A program made the position numbers and the translations under genes. Below the pieces are notes generated by a model. It did not search any database. It worked only from the letters and a program-made list of their open reading frames with translations, and was not told where the DNA came from. From positions 21,332-85,331 of IMG/VR virus record IMGVR_UViG_3300023174_000123: a stretch of 64,000 nucleotides of DNA. The stretch is one strand, 5' to 3'. Source of the stretch: a virus. This document shows positions 40,197 through 48,154 of the stretch, in pieces. Every line of letters starts with the position of its first letter. Within the stretch, counting starts at the first letter, position 1.

Positions 40197-41605
40197 AAGA
40201 CTACGGACTTGAAGTCCAACGCCTATTCTTAGAAATGATGTTGCAAGACGCAGAGAGTTATGTGCGTGTGCAGAACATCTACAATCCAGAAAACTTTGAT
40301 CGTAGTCTGAGACCTGCGGCTGAGTTTATCGCCCGGCACAGTGACGATCACAAGACCCTGCCCACGGCAGACCAGATACGAGCCAGCACTGGTGTTGCAC
40401 TCAATCATATTCCAGATCTCAACGAAGGACACTTTGAGTGGTTCATGACCGAGTTTGAAGGATTTACTAGACGTCAAGAATTAGAACGTGCCATTCTTAA
40501 AAGTGCAGACTTGTTGGAAAAGGGCGAGTATGATCCTGTGGAGAAACTGATCAAAGATGCTGTACAGATATCGTTGACCAAAGACATGGGCACAGACTAC
40601 TGGTCCGATCCCAAAACACGTATCAACAAGTATTTTAATTCAGGCGGACAAGTGTCAACAGGTTGGCCACAGATGGACAAGATCTTGTATGGTGGCTTTA
40701 GCCGTGGCGAACTCAACATTTTTGCAGGCGGATCAGGATCTGGAAAGAGCTTGGTCATGATGAACATAGCACTCAGTTGGTTGCAGGCAGGACTGTCGGG
40801 TGTGTATATCAGTTTAGAACTCAGTGAAGAACTATGTGCCCTGAGAACTGATGCCATGTTGGCCGGCATGAGCACCAAAGAGATACGCAAGGACATAGAT
40901 CAGACTGAACTCAAGGTCAAGCTTGTGAGCAAGAAAGCCGGACAGTATCGTATCAAAGCTCTGCCAGCACAAAGCAACATCAATGACATCCGTAGTTACA
41001 TCAAAGAAGTGCAAGTGCAAACAGGATTGAAAGTGGATTTTGTCATGTGTGATTATTTAGACTTGCTGATGCCTGTGAGTGCCAAAGTCAGCCCCAATGA
41101 CTTGTTTGTCAAAGACAAGTATGTGAGTGAGGAACTACGTAACTTGGCCAAAGAACTCAACGTGTTATTTGTGACAGCCAGTCAGTTGAATCGTAGTGCC
41201 GTGGAGGAAATTGAATTTGATCACAGTCATATCTCGGGCGGTATTTCAAAGATCAATACAGCGGATAATGTGTTTGGTATCTTTACAAGTCGTGCCATGC
41301 GTGAACGCGGCAAGTATCAAATACAATGTATGAAGAGCCGTAGTAGTACAGGTGTAGGACAAAAGATTGACTTGGATTATAACATAGAAACCATGCGTAT
41401 CACTGATCCAGGTGAAGATGCTAGTCCTGTAAATTCTTTCAAAAAGCCAGATATTTTGAGCAGTATCCGTACACAGAGTCGTGCCTTGCCGTCGGCAACA
41501 GACAATGAACAAGAATCGGACTCAATAGAAAACACAGGAAAAATCACAGCAGATGTTCAGAGTGCCAAACTCAAACAATTATTAGGAAAAATCAAAACCA
41601 CATGA
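40190..41605 (+). CDS. 41: Replicative DNA helicase, T4 gp41 (DnaB-like)
   Basis: The 471-residue product begins at TTG within the end of the SGNH-like gene. Walker A is Gly-Gly-Ser-Gly-Ser-Gly-Lys-Ser (180-187), with a DnaB-type Tyr-Ile-Ser-Leu-Glu-Leu-Ser near 206-212. The Walker B region has Val-Met-Cys-Asp-Tyr-Leu-Asp-Leu-Leu near 284-292. Motif 4 has Val-Thr-Ala-Ser-Gln-Leu-Asn-Arg-Ser near 326-334. T4 gp41 (475 residues) is the hexameric fork helicase working with gp61. The rare TTG start follows the inserted gene, suggesting the insertion displaced the original start region. Confidence 0.92.
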   Translation: MLKDYGLEVQRLFLEMMLQDAESYVRVQNIYNPENFDRSLRPAAEFIARHSDDHKTLPTADQIRASTGVALNHIPDLNEGHFEWFMTEFEGFTRRQELERAILKSADLLEKGEYDPVEKLIKDAVQISLTKDMGTDYWSDPKTRINKYFNSGGQVSTGWPQMDKILYGGFSRGELNIFAGGSGSGKSLVMMNIALSWLQAGLSGVYISLELSEELCALRTDAMLAGMSTKEIRKDIDQTELKVKLVSKKAGQYRIKALPAQSNINDIRSYIKEVQVQTGLKVDFVMCDYLDLLMPVSAKVSPNDLFVKDKYVSEELRNLAKELNVLFVTASQLNRSAVEEIEFDHSHISGGISKINTADNVFGIFTSRAMRERGKYQIQCMKSRSSTGVGQKIDLDYNIETMRITDPGEDASPVNSFKKPDILSSIRTQSRALPSATDNEQESDSIENTGKITADVQSAKLKQLLGKIKTT

Positions 41606-42255
41606 ATCTAATTTGTTTCCCTCATTACACTTGTGGCGGATTACTATGTGACATCATGAACAAAACATTTTCTAAAGTTGCATCTAATGGTGGTATCGCT
41701 TCAATATATCATGCACTTGGCAAGATAGGTGATGCAGACACAGAGTTTGTGGATTATGATTCTCAGGATCTGATCAAAAAAATACAGGAAATAAACTGTG
41801 ATCAATCAACATGGGTTGGCACACACTGCTGGCCAGGAAAACTGGATTTGTCAATGTTTAATCGTGTAATAGCAGTAACTACTACCAGTTATCGCAGCAA
41901 GTTGTATCGTTGGACACGAGCTTATCATCATTATTACTTGAAATCAATTCCGTGGACTAGCCTACAAGGGCAACACAGGATTGACAAGGAAAGAGAAACT
42001 GCTAAAAATTATCTCAAATCATTTGATCCTGTGTTTCACCCAAATGTGATCAACATAGAATTTTCAGAGATTGTAGAAAATTCAATCGAGTTTCAACAGC
42101 TGATATACCCAGAAAAAATTAACGATCATCTTGAACGTTGGAAAAGTATAAACAAATTCCTGTATGAAGATAATATCTGGAATGGAATTCCATTCAAACG
42201 TTTTTACGAAGCAGAATCTGAGTGCAATTTAGACAAATATTATGTCTACCAATAA
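41602..42255 (+). CDS. Sulfotransferase-like small protein 2
   Basis: The 217-residue product begins Met-Asn-Leu-Ile-Cys-Phe-Pro-His-Tyr-Thr-Cys-Gly-Gly-Leu-Leu-Cys. It then has Trp-Val-Gly-Thr-His-Cys-Trp-Pro-Gly near 72-80 and an Ile-Ala-Val-Thr-Thr-Thr-Ser-Tyr-Arg-Ser strand near 90-99, the latter like a PAPS 3-phosphate segment. The C-terminal half is helical and basic. It resembles the product at 29609. A sulfotransferase fold is possible but not shown. It overlaps gp41 by ATGA and the next gene by 14 bases. Confidence 0.4.
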   Translation: MNLICFPHYTCGGLLCDIMNKTFSKVASNGGIASIYHALGKIGDADTEFVDYDSQDLIKKIQEINCDQSTWVGTHCWPGKLDLSMFNRVIAVTTTSYRSKLYRWTRAYHHYYLKSIPWTSLQGQHRIDKERETAKNYLKSFDPVFHPNVINIEFSEIVENSIEFQQLIYPEKINDHLERWKSINKFLYEDNIWNGIPFKRFYEAESECNLDKYYVYQ

Positions 42256-42946
42256 GATTTTTTGTTTTGGAGACGGATATGCTCATGGCCATATATGGCC
42301 CGAATGGCCGCAAATTTTACAGGCATTGTTGCCATCGAATCAAGTAGTTGTCAAATCTGGAATAGGTGCCGGTAATGAATTTCTAATAGATCAACTGTTA
42401 AACTCGTCTTGTCAGGGACATTCGGTGATTTTTCAATGGGCTCAAGCCAACAGATTTGATAAATTGCTACAGGATGATCATTGGATGTGCATGGCCAAAC
42501 AAGACCCTGTGTATTTTTTTAATTTTGAAACTAATTTATCTGGCACCTGGTGGCTATCCAGTGCCAGTCAAAATCAAAAAATAAAAGAATATCATAATTT
42601 TTTTGTTCAAAGTCAGCAGGCACAACTGCGTGAAAAAAATCAAAAAATTTTGGTAGAAAATTATCTACAAAATCAAAATTGTGATTACTGGTTTACCAGC
42701 ACACATGAACAGGAACTATTCAGCCAGACCCACGCAGAAAAACATTTACGAGGCAAAGAAGTCCAACCCAGTCCACAGATGCATTTTCACTTTATTGTTG
42801 AATGCATAAAACCTGCTTTGAATCTACAAATAGACAGGGATTTACAACAAAAATTACAAACTTTTATCTTCAACACGGAATGGAAACCTTATGATCCTGA
42901 CCGTGTGGAAATTTGGCAGAATATCTGCACGCAAATAAGCTCTTGA
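42242..42946 (+). CDS. SGNH-hydrolase-like protein 4
   Basis: The 234-residue product begins Met-Ser-Thr-Asn-Lys-Ile-Phe-Cys-Phe-Gly-Asp-Gly-Tyr-Ala. The Gly-Asp-Gly replaces the usual Gly-Asp-Ser, so the nucleophile is apparently lost. Gly-Ile-Gly-Ala-Gly-Asn-Glu near 40-46 fits the Gly/Asn blocks. A Met-His-Phe-His segment near 181-184 supplies His. It could be an inactive or altered relative of the other three. It is AT-rich and overlaps the upstream gene by 14 bases. Confidence 0.5.
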   Translation: MSTNKIFCFGDGYAHGHIWPEWPQILQALLPSNQVVVKSGIGAGNEFLIDQLLNSSCQGHSVIFQWAQANRFDKLLQDDHWMCMAKQDPVYFFNFETNLSGTWWLSSASQNQKIKEYHNFFVQSQQAQLREKNQKILVENYLQNQNCDYWFTSTHEQELFSQTHAEKHLRGKEVQPSPQMHFHFIVECIKPALNLQIDRDLQQKLQTFIFNTEWKPYDPDRVEIWQNICTQISS

Positions 42947-42961
42947 TCTGGCCCTATAATC

Positions 42962-42969
42962 AATAAATA
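42962..42969 (+). promoter_or_regulatory. T4-type late promoter (AATAAATA)
   Basis: AATAAATA predicts a start near 42975. The 16-base leader has aaaaagg before the ATG at 42991. It opens the internal-protein cassette at 43-46 kb. Confidence 0.55.
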
Positions 42970-42990
42970 ATAAAAAGGTCCTGGCACAAA

Positions 42991-43239
42991 ATGCAGAAAA
43001 CAACAAGAAGTCTATTAGAAGAACTGGATGCTATGTACATCGAGCGTGATCAGCGCCACGTCATAGAAAATCGCGCCAGCAATGTGATCGCTAGTGCAAT
43101 ACGCCTGCTAGAGCAGATCGACGAAACTTATCCGGCAGATCAAGCTGAAAATCTCAAAAGAAAACTGCTTAACGCGATCAATCAGCGTGATCCTGCTAAA
43201 TTTACCCGCACAGTGAGACGCACCGATGCAAATTCATGA
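42991..43239 (+). CDS. Small helical protein heading an internal-virion-like cassette
   Basis: The 82-residue product is helical and charged, beginning Met-Gln-Lys-Thr-Thr-Arg-Ser-Leu-Leu-Glu-Glu-Leu. It has Asn-Arg-Ala-Ser-Asn-Val-Ile-Ala-Ser-Ala-Ile near 27-37. No family is recognised. It shares a late promoter and a 14-base overlap with the next candidate internal protein, implying joint late expression. Confidence 0.5.
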   Translation: MQKTTRSLLEELDAMYIERDQRHVIENRASNVIASAIRLLEQIDETYPADQAENLKRKLLNAINQRDPAKFTRTVRRTDANS

Positions 43240-44287
43240 GATTACACTGGCACGTGTAGATGAAGGCGTGCTGAGCACACTTGGCCAAGACATAAAAAGT
43301 GCTGTAACCGAGCCCTTCCAGAAATTCCAGGCTGCTGCCGCCGAACCCGGCGGACTTGCTTCAGCCGGTGGTTATGCCACAGCCATGGACAAATACTATC
43401 GCGGTCAGATAGAAAAACAACAACCAGCAATAGATCAACAACAGGCTCAACGGCTAGCCGCTCAAACAAAACAAAAAGCCAGCGAACTGGCACAACAGTG
43501 GACACAGTATTTGCAAAGCAAGCCCAAGCCCCCAACACGATTGAAGTCGGCACCCACACCCATCAAGCCCACCGGGCAATACGCTACTAAACCGGTGCCT
43601 GGAACCACCATTGACGTCAACGCACCGCCGCAGTTGGGCACCACGGTCAAACCCGTCACAGGACGATCAATGACCGTGCGAGAACAGGACGAGCCCATAA
43701 CCATTGGTGGCCAGACCTTGGATCCAAAGAATCCCAAAGACGCACAAGTTCTAGCGCAGATGCGCACCCAGGGCAAACTACCACAGCCCACGCCCACACA
43801 GGTTCAACCAGCCAAGACTGGGTTTGCGGCAGTTGCGGGACCCACTGCGCCACCGGGTGGAAAAGTGAGATCGTCTGTCACAGCCGCTCCTAAAAATGTT
43901 CTCACAGGAAGCCGAGCTCAAGAATTCCGAGACTGGGTCAACAAGCAGTTGTCAACGCAAGTCACCGGAACCAATCAGACCTTGACTTTGGATCAGGTGC
44001 GCAAGGCAGATCCTGCAGTGGCACAGCAACTAGCACAACTTTTGCCGGCCATAATCACTCAAAATGATACCCAGGCCATAGAACAATACTTTACCATAGC
44101 CATGCAGGCCATGCAACGACTGTCAGCACAGATGCGACAAGGCAGTCGTGCTCGGTATGGCACAGCTGGTGCAGGGGTAAGTCCACTCAGCACTGTGATC
44201 AGTCCACAGGCCATAGAAAGTATCAAGACCATGGCACAAGATCCGGTCAAGGCTCGCGCTATCAAACAAACGTTTGGACTGAAATAA
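43226..44287 (+). CDS. Candidate internal virion protein, Gln/Pro/Thr-rich
   Basis: The 353-residue product starts Met-Gln-Ile-His-Glu-Ile-Thr-Leu-Ala-Arg-Val-Asp-Glu, loosely like a capsid-targeting signal. A long Pro/Thr/Lys/Gln-rich linker spans about 95-225, and a helical C-terminal domain follows (about 230-350), with Ala-Gln-Glu-Phe-Arg-Asp-Trp-Val-Asn-Lys near 232-241. No enzyme motif is visible. It is directly coupled (TAATG) to the nucleotidyltransferase fusion, so the two may act or be packaged together. Confidence 0.5.
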   Translation: MQIHEITLARVDEGVLSTLGQDIKSAVTEPFQKFQAAAAEPGGLASAGGYATAMDKYYRGQIEKQQPAIDQQQAQRLAAQTKQKASELAQQWTQYLQSKPKPPTRLKSAPTPIKPTGQYATKPVPGTTIDVNAPPQLGTTVKPVTGRSMTVREQDEPITIGGQTLDPKNPKDAQVLAQMRTQGKLPQPTPTQVQPAKTGFAAVAGPTAPPGGKVRSSVTAAPKNVLTGSRAQEFRDWVNKQLSTQVTGTNQTLTLDQVRKADPAVAQQLAQLLPAIITQNDTQAIEQYFTIAMQAMQRLSAQMRQGSRARYGTAGAGVSPLSTVISPQAIESIKTMAQDPVKARAIKQTFGLK

Positions 44288-46164
44288 TGCAACTATACGA
44301 AGGTGGCAATGTATTCAAAGATGCCGACGGTCGTAGCCTGACCCAACGCATCAATCAAACCGATGTCAAATCTACCCTGGCATGGTTAGAAGAACTACTA
44401 CCTGGACTGGATCTACAAAACAACACTTTAGGCAGCACTGGTATCAAAGACACTTCGGGCGATCTTGACATTGCTGTTGATGTCAGCCAGGTAACCAAAG
44501 AACAACTTGAAGCAAGACTCAAACAGTGGGTTGCCAGTCATGGATTCAAACCCGATGAGTGGGTGCGCAAGAGTGGCACAGCAGTACACTTCCTTACTCC
44601 AATAAATGGCACACCCGACCAGGGTTACGTTCAAACCGACTTTATGTTCTTGAAAAATGTGCCATGGTCAAAGTTTGTGTTGGGTGCCATGCCTGCCGAT
44701 TCCAAATACAAAGGCAAAGAACGCAACGTGCTCATGAACAGCATAGCCAAGAGCATGGGATATAAATTAAATCAAATCGCTGGCATAGCGGATCGCGTCA
44801 CAGACAAAATCATTTCGGATGATCCAGATGCAGTGGCCAAGATGCTACTGAACAAAACAGCCACACGCCAGGACCTAGCTTCGGTGGAAAGCATACTGCA
44901 AGCTCTTAGCACAGATCCTGAACGCGAATCTAAACTGTCCGACTTCCGTGAACACATGAAGCGTGAGGGCCTGCCATTCTTGGAAAGCGCAGAATTATAT
45001 CGGCCCGTGAGTGATGTGAACTTCCTGGCCAAGCTGAGAGACAGAATTGTAAACCAAGGCATGCAACCCTTGATTGAGCAAACTTTGATGGAAGCTGAAG
45101 CACGCATTCCACACATTGAAGATCTAGTATTTGATCGTGGCACACGTGGTGTAGAAGAAGCCATGCAAATCATAAAGGACGCTGCCGAAGACACTAGAAA
45201 AACAACCACAGTCAAATGGGATGGCAAACCTGCTATAATCTGGGGTAGAGATGAACGCGGACAATTTGTATTGACGGACAAAAGTGGATTTGGTGCCAAG
45301 GGCTATGCAGGTCGTGCCACCAGCATGGCGCAGTTGGCCGGTATCATGAGTCAACGTGGCGGAGAACGTGGCGACCTGATTGGCATTTATGCCAAGCTAT
45401 GGCCCATGTTGGAAGCTGCTACACCTGAAAAGTTCCGCGGATACTTGCAAGGTGACTTGCTGTATACTGAAACTCCTCCTGAAGTGTCGGGCAACTATGA
45501 ATTCAAGCCCAACTTTGTGGAATATCGCATTCCAGCCTCAAGTAAACTGGGACAGGCCATTGGAGCCAGTGAAGTGGGCATAGCCGTGCATACCCGATAC
45601 AAAACTGCCGACGCCACAGCCGAACCTATAAGAAGTGCAAATCTAGATCCAGTGCCAGGCCTGCTCATAATTGAGCCCACGGTCAAAGACATCAAGAATG
45701 TCACACCCAACAAAAAACTCGTAGATCAACTGCGTGCAGTCATCAGCTCGCACGGTGCTGACATCAACAGCTTGTTTAATCCCGGCGAGCTCAGAGCCGC
45801 ACAACTCAGCGATTTGCCAGCACTTTGCAAACGCTACATCAACAGCCGTATCACCACCGACTATGAAAATTTATTACCAGACTTTGGAGCTTGGTTGCAG
45901 AAAAATGTCACACCAAGAAAGTACAACAACATAGTGGAATACCTGCAGAGCCCCAGAAGCAACATGGATGGAATCACAGCCGCGTTCACGGCGTTTTTGC
46001 TACTACATGAAATCAAGATGGACATGCTGGCGCAACTGGATCGCCAACAACCTGGACAAGAAGGCTGGGTTTTGGCCACTCCTGCAGGGCGAGCCAAGCT
46101 AGTCAACAGATTTGGGTTCAGTGCTGGAAATAAAATCTTAAACAACCCCAATTTGGTAACCTAA
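44287..46164 (+). CDS. Fusion of polymerase-beta-type nucleotidyltransferase and KxDG ligase/capping-like domain
   Basis: The 625-residue product has two nucleotidyl-transfer signatures. Residues 49-65 carry Gly-Ser-Thr-Gly and then Gly-Asp-Leu-Asp-Ile-Ala-Val-Asp, the GS...DxD core of polymerase-beta-type nucleotidyltransferases. Residues 310-313 are Lys-Trp-Asp-Gly in the context Val-Lys-Trp-Asp-Gly-Lys-Pro-Ala, the KxDG motif I of covalent nucleotidyltransferases (DNA/RNA ligases, capping enzymes). Downstream Leu-Gln-Gly-Asp-Leu-Leu-Tyr near 382-388 resembles ligase motif III/IIIa. The C-terminal 200 residues are helical. I recall related single-domain proteins (DUF6267-type) in marine T4-like phages. 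A tRNA or RNA repair role is possible. Confidence 0.65.
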   Translation: MQLYEGGNVFKDADGRSLTQRINQTDVKSTLAWLEELLPGLDLQNNTLGSTGIKDTSGDLDIAVDVSQVTKEQLEARLKQWVASHGFKPDEWVRKSGTAVHFLTPINGTPDQGYVQTDFMFLKNVPWSKFVLGAMPADSKYKGKERNVLMNSIAKSMGYKLNQIAGIADRVTDKIISDDPDAVAKMLLNKTATRQDLASVESILQALSTDPERESKLSDFREHMKREGLPFLESAELYRPVSDVNFLAKLRDRIVNQGMQPLIEQTLMEAEARIPHIEDLVFDRGTRGVEEAMQIIKDAAEDTRKTTTVKWDGKPAIIWGRDERGQFVLTDKSGFGAKGYAGRATSMAQLAGIMSQRGGERGDLIGIYAKLWPMLEAATPEKFRGYLQGDLLYTETPPEVSGNYEFKPNFVEYRIPASSKLGQAIGASEVGIAVHTRYKTADATAEPIRSANLDPVPGLLIIEPTVKDIKNVTPNKKLVDQLRAVISSHGADINSLFNPGELRAAQLSDLPALCKRYINSRITTDYENLLPDFGAWLQKNVTPRKYNNIVEYLQSPRSNMDGITAAFTAFLLLHEIKMDMLAQLDRQQPGQEGWVLATPAGRAKLVNRFGFSAGNKILNNPNLVT

Positions 46165-46185
46165 GTCCTGATTTTTACCAAAAGG

Positions 46186-46193
46186 TATAAATA
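46186..46193 (+). promoter_or_regulatory. Perfect T4 late promoter (TATAAATA)
   Basis: TATAAATA predicts a start near 46199. The 35-base leader begins with a GGCC-loop-GGCC stem (46201-46214) and ends with aaggag before the ATG at 46234, an arrangement suited to strong, stable late expression. Confidence 0.75.
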
Positions 46194-46233
46194 AAAGTAG
46201 GCCCATTGAGGCCATATATTAAGGAGATTTATC

Positions 46234-46632
46234 ATGGCATTTATCACTAAAGTTTCTGGCGGATCACAACCAGTATTCAACCTAGACGTATTAAACGGTC
46301 CAATTGCACAATCAGCTAACATTGCTCAACAGGGTCCTTTCAACCCAGCTGGTCCTAAGTTAGACTTCTACACTTTTACAGCTAATGCTGCTATCGGTGC
46401 ACAAGGTGGTGTCAATGGTTTCGTTGCTAACGTGTTACAAGCATTGCAACAGACAACTACTGTAGCTATCGCTCAAGTAACAACAGGTACAACTCTTGCA
46501 GTTGCTACATATCCAACTGGCGCATTTGCTAACGTTGCTACAGCTTTGGCTGCTGCACAATCTGCAAACGGCACAATCGGTATCAGCTCTGCTACTGGTT
46601 CTGCTGAATTCACAAACTTGGCTGATCTATAA
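46234..46632 (+). CDS. Probable abundant virion (decoration or head-fibre-like) protein
   Basis: The 132-residue product is Ala/Thr/Gly-rich with almost no Lys or Arg: Met-Ala-Phe-Ile-Thr-Lys-Val-Ser-Gly-Gly, then beta and helical stretches with Ala-Thr-Ala-Leu-Ala-Ala-Ala-Gln near 104-111. Its codons favour T-ending forms (gct, tct, ggt) unlike neighbouring genes, typical of highly expressed genes. It has a perfect late promoter, a strong ribosome site (aaggag) and its own terminator. This points to a major virion component. It is not the T4 major capsid protein. Confidence 0.6.
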   Translation: MAFITKVSGGSQPVFNLDVLNGPIAQSANIAQQGPFNPAGPKLDFYTFTANAAIGAQGGVNGFVANVLQALQQTTTVAIAQVTTGTTLAVATYPTGAFANVATALAAAQSANGTIGISSATGSAEFTNLADL

Positions 46633-46655
46633 TCAGTTGAATTTGTTCACACATC

Positions 46656-46678
46656 AAACCTGCTTCGGCAGGTTTTTT
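46656..46678 (+). terminator. Rho-independent terminator with UUCG tetraloop
   Basis: AAACCTGC (46656-46663), loop TTCG, GCAGGTTT (46668-46675) and TTTTTT. The C(UUCG)G loop is exceptionally stable. It isolates the 46234 gene as its own unit. Confidence 0.9.
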
Positions 46679-46679
46679 G

Positions 46680-46707
46680 TTGACTTTGTAGCCCAACCTG
46701 TTATACT
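46680..46707 (+). promoter_or_regulatory. Sigma70-type promoter (TTGACT-16-TATACT)
   Basis: TTGACT follows the terminator directly and TATACT is 16 bases on. It is followed at once by a late box, so the gene at 46721 has tandem early and late promoters. Confidence 0.65.
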
Positions 46708-46708
46708 A

Positions 46709-46716
46709 GTTAAATA
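46709..46716 (+). promoter_or_regulatory. Late-type promoter (GTTAAATA), start codon at the start site
   Basis: GTTAAATA predicts a start at 46722, essentially the ATG at 46721. The sigma70 promoter just upstream would give a leader of about 7 bases. Confidence 0.45.
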
Positions 46717-46720
46717 CACC

Positions 46721-46972
46721 ATGGAAGTCAGCAAAGTCACAGAAGTAACCATATTCGAAAGCCCTGACGGCGGACGCACAGTGTATGCCAGAAAACCTGG
46801 CACCATCAAACGAGAGTTGCATTGGCAAGACCCCAACCTGCAACAAGAACTCAAAGAACTAGAAGCACAAAAACGCTGGGTGAACATATTCCAAGCCCGT
46901 AAAGACAATCCCGAACTGGACCGTTTGTGTGAACAGGTTGAACTCATATATGAACTGGGACGACAAGAATGA
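46721..46972 (+). CDS. Small hypothetical protein
   Basis: The 83-residue product begins Met-Glu-Val-Ser-Lys-Val-Thr-Glu-Val-Thr and has Pro-Asp-Gly-Gly-Arg-Thr-Val-Tyr-Ala-Arg near 16-25 and a helical charged C-terminus. The longer frame from 46496 lies within the upstream gene, so ATG 46721 after the tandem promoters is preferred. It overlaps the next gene as ATGA. The family is not recognised. Confidence 0.55.
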   Translation: MEVSKVTEVTIFESPDGGRTVYARKPGTIKRELHWQDPNLQQELKELEAQKRWVNIFQARKDNPELDRLCEQVELIYELGRQE

Positions 46973-47397
46973 GATACATGTGCCAAACCCAATTTGATAT
47001 CACAGCCACTGGAGTCACTGGACATTGCAAGATCACACGCATGCCATTTCGTGACCGTGCTGATCAGGAAATCTGTGACACTGAAAGTTGGAATCGCAGC
47101 CGCAATCAGCAACGAAACTGGGAAACCATAACACAAATCCTAGGCCTGCGCACACAGTTGTTTGATCTTACCGAGCCAGTGGTAGACATCACTGGCACAC
47201 GCTGGATGTTTGAATTTGAAACCGAAAGCGAAGGTATCTATGGCGACGAATCTGACCCTACACAGGTTCTGCGTGCAGATGCAGAAGGTGTGCCCATGTT
47301 GATAGAACTTAACAATCACCCTGACATTGAGCCGTATTTGGTGACCAATGGCCCACGACAGAATATTTGGTTTGCACCAGTATCCATAAATACTTGA
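46969..47397 (+). CDS. Conserved T4-like phage hypothetical protein
   Basis: The 142-residue product begins Met-Arg-Tyr-Met-Cys-Gln-Thr-Gln-Phe-Asp-Ile-Thr-Ala-Thr-Gly-Val-Thr-Gly, an N-terminus I recall from cyanophage proteins of unknown function. Acidic segments and an Arg-Asn-Gln-Gln-Arg-Asn-Trp-Glu-Thr stretch near 45-53 follow. Function is unknown. The gene carries the late box of the next gene in its last codons. Confidence 0.6.
   Translation: MRYMCQTQFDITATGVTGHCKITRMPFRDRADQEICDTESWNRSRNQQRNWETITQILGLRTQLFDLTEPVVDITGTRWMFEFETESEGIYGDESDPTQVLRADAEGVPMLIELNNHPDIEPYLVTNGPRQNIWFAPVSINT
47385..47392 (+). promoter_or_regulatory. Late-type promoter (CATAAATA), near-leaderless
   Basis: CATAAATA predicts a start at 47398, two bases before the ATG at 47400. 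No ribosome site is visible. Confidence 0.6.
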
Positions 47398-47399
47398 TT

Positions 47400-47663
47400 A
47401 TGAGCGAAGCTACAGACATCGAAAAGAAAAGCCTGGAAGCACACGTGGAATTGTGTGCTGAACGCTACAATCAGCTGGAAGGCCGATTTGAACACGTGGA
47501 AGGCAAGATCAACCATCTTGAAACTCTCCTGCGCGAAGTGCATGACATGGTGCAGAGGATGGCTGACAAGCGCACCGACCAGCTGATTGGTTGGGGTGTG
47601 GGCGTAATTGGTGCCTTGCTTGCTACTACTGTTTATCTTATAACACACTACGTTTTACAATGA
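47400..47663 (+). CDS. Coiled-coil plus single-TM protein (XhlA/holin-like)
   Basis: The 87-residue product has an N-terminal coiled coil (about 10-58, with Leu-Glu-Gly-Arg-Phe-Glu-His-Val-Glu-Gly-Lys-Ile heptads) and one C-terminal transmembrane segment (about 62-84, Gly-Trp-Gly-Val-Gly-Val-Ile-Gly-Ala-Leu-Leu). This architecture is shared with haemolysin XhlA-type and some holin or antiholin proteins, and marine T4-like phages often carry such a gene. A lysis role is plausible but no endolysin is seen nearby. The stop overlaps the next start (ATGA). Confidence 0.6.
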   Translation: MSEATDIEKKSLEAHVELCAERYNQLEGRFEHVEGKINHLETLLREVHDMVQRMADKRTDQLIGWGVGVIGALLATTVYLITHYVLQ

Positions 47664-48154
47664 TTAGTCCTGAATTTGATCGCATGTTCCGCCAGGAATT
47701 TCGTGATCTCATGCCCAACATGATCTGGAAAAACGACAACGGGGTATACGAAGTGTTTGACCGTTACAGGATCTCACCGGCCAAAATAGGTTATACAGTG
47801 TTTTGCTCCGCCACAGAAGTGGGCACATTCAGCTCTACTCGTTCGGCTTTGAGCTGGTGCATAGCCGACAAACATCACGCCTACAACACAGCCCGAGAAC
47901 TCCTGGAAACCGACCGCAAATTGGCTTATTTGACCCACGACATAGCCACTCGAGCTGGTATTGGTGATCGTAGCCGTGATCCTATGTTGCGAGAAACTAT
48001 TTTGGCCAAGTTAGAAAGCAAGATCATCCACAAAAAACTCTTGGAAAATCAACTGACCAAATGTGTCAAGTGGGCTAAATATGTTCAACAACGAGGATTT
48101 GAAGATGAAACTCAACGAATTGGCCGTGGCCAACCCAACAAAGCAAGCCGCTAA
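47660..48154 (+). CDS. Conserved hypothetical phage protein
   Basis: The 164-residue product starts at ATG 47660 overlapping the previous stop. It begins Met-Ile-Ser-Pro-Glu-Phe-Asp-Arg-Met-Phe, has Val-Gly-Thr-Phe-Ser-Ser-Thr-Arg-Ser-Ala-Leu-Ser-Trp-Cys near 54-67, and a basic helical C-terminal half. Function is unknown. It overlaps the following scaffold-like gene by 50 bases in another frame, an unusually long overlap here. Confidence 0.5.
   Translation: MISPEFDRMFRQEFRDLMPNMIWKNDNGVYEVFDRYRISPAKIGYTVFCSATEVGTFSSTRSALSWCIADKHHAYNTARELLETDRKLAYLTHDIATRAGIGDRSRDPMLRETILAKLESKIIHKKLLENQLTKCVKWAKYVQQRGFEDETQRIGRGQPNKASR

Noticed and set aside
46234-46632. 46234 product as the major capsid protein
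   Set aside because: It is only 132 residues. T4 gp23-type capsid proteins are over 400 and none is in this window.
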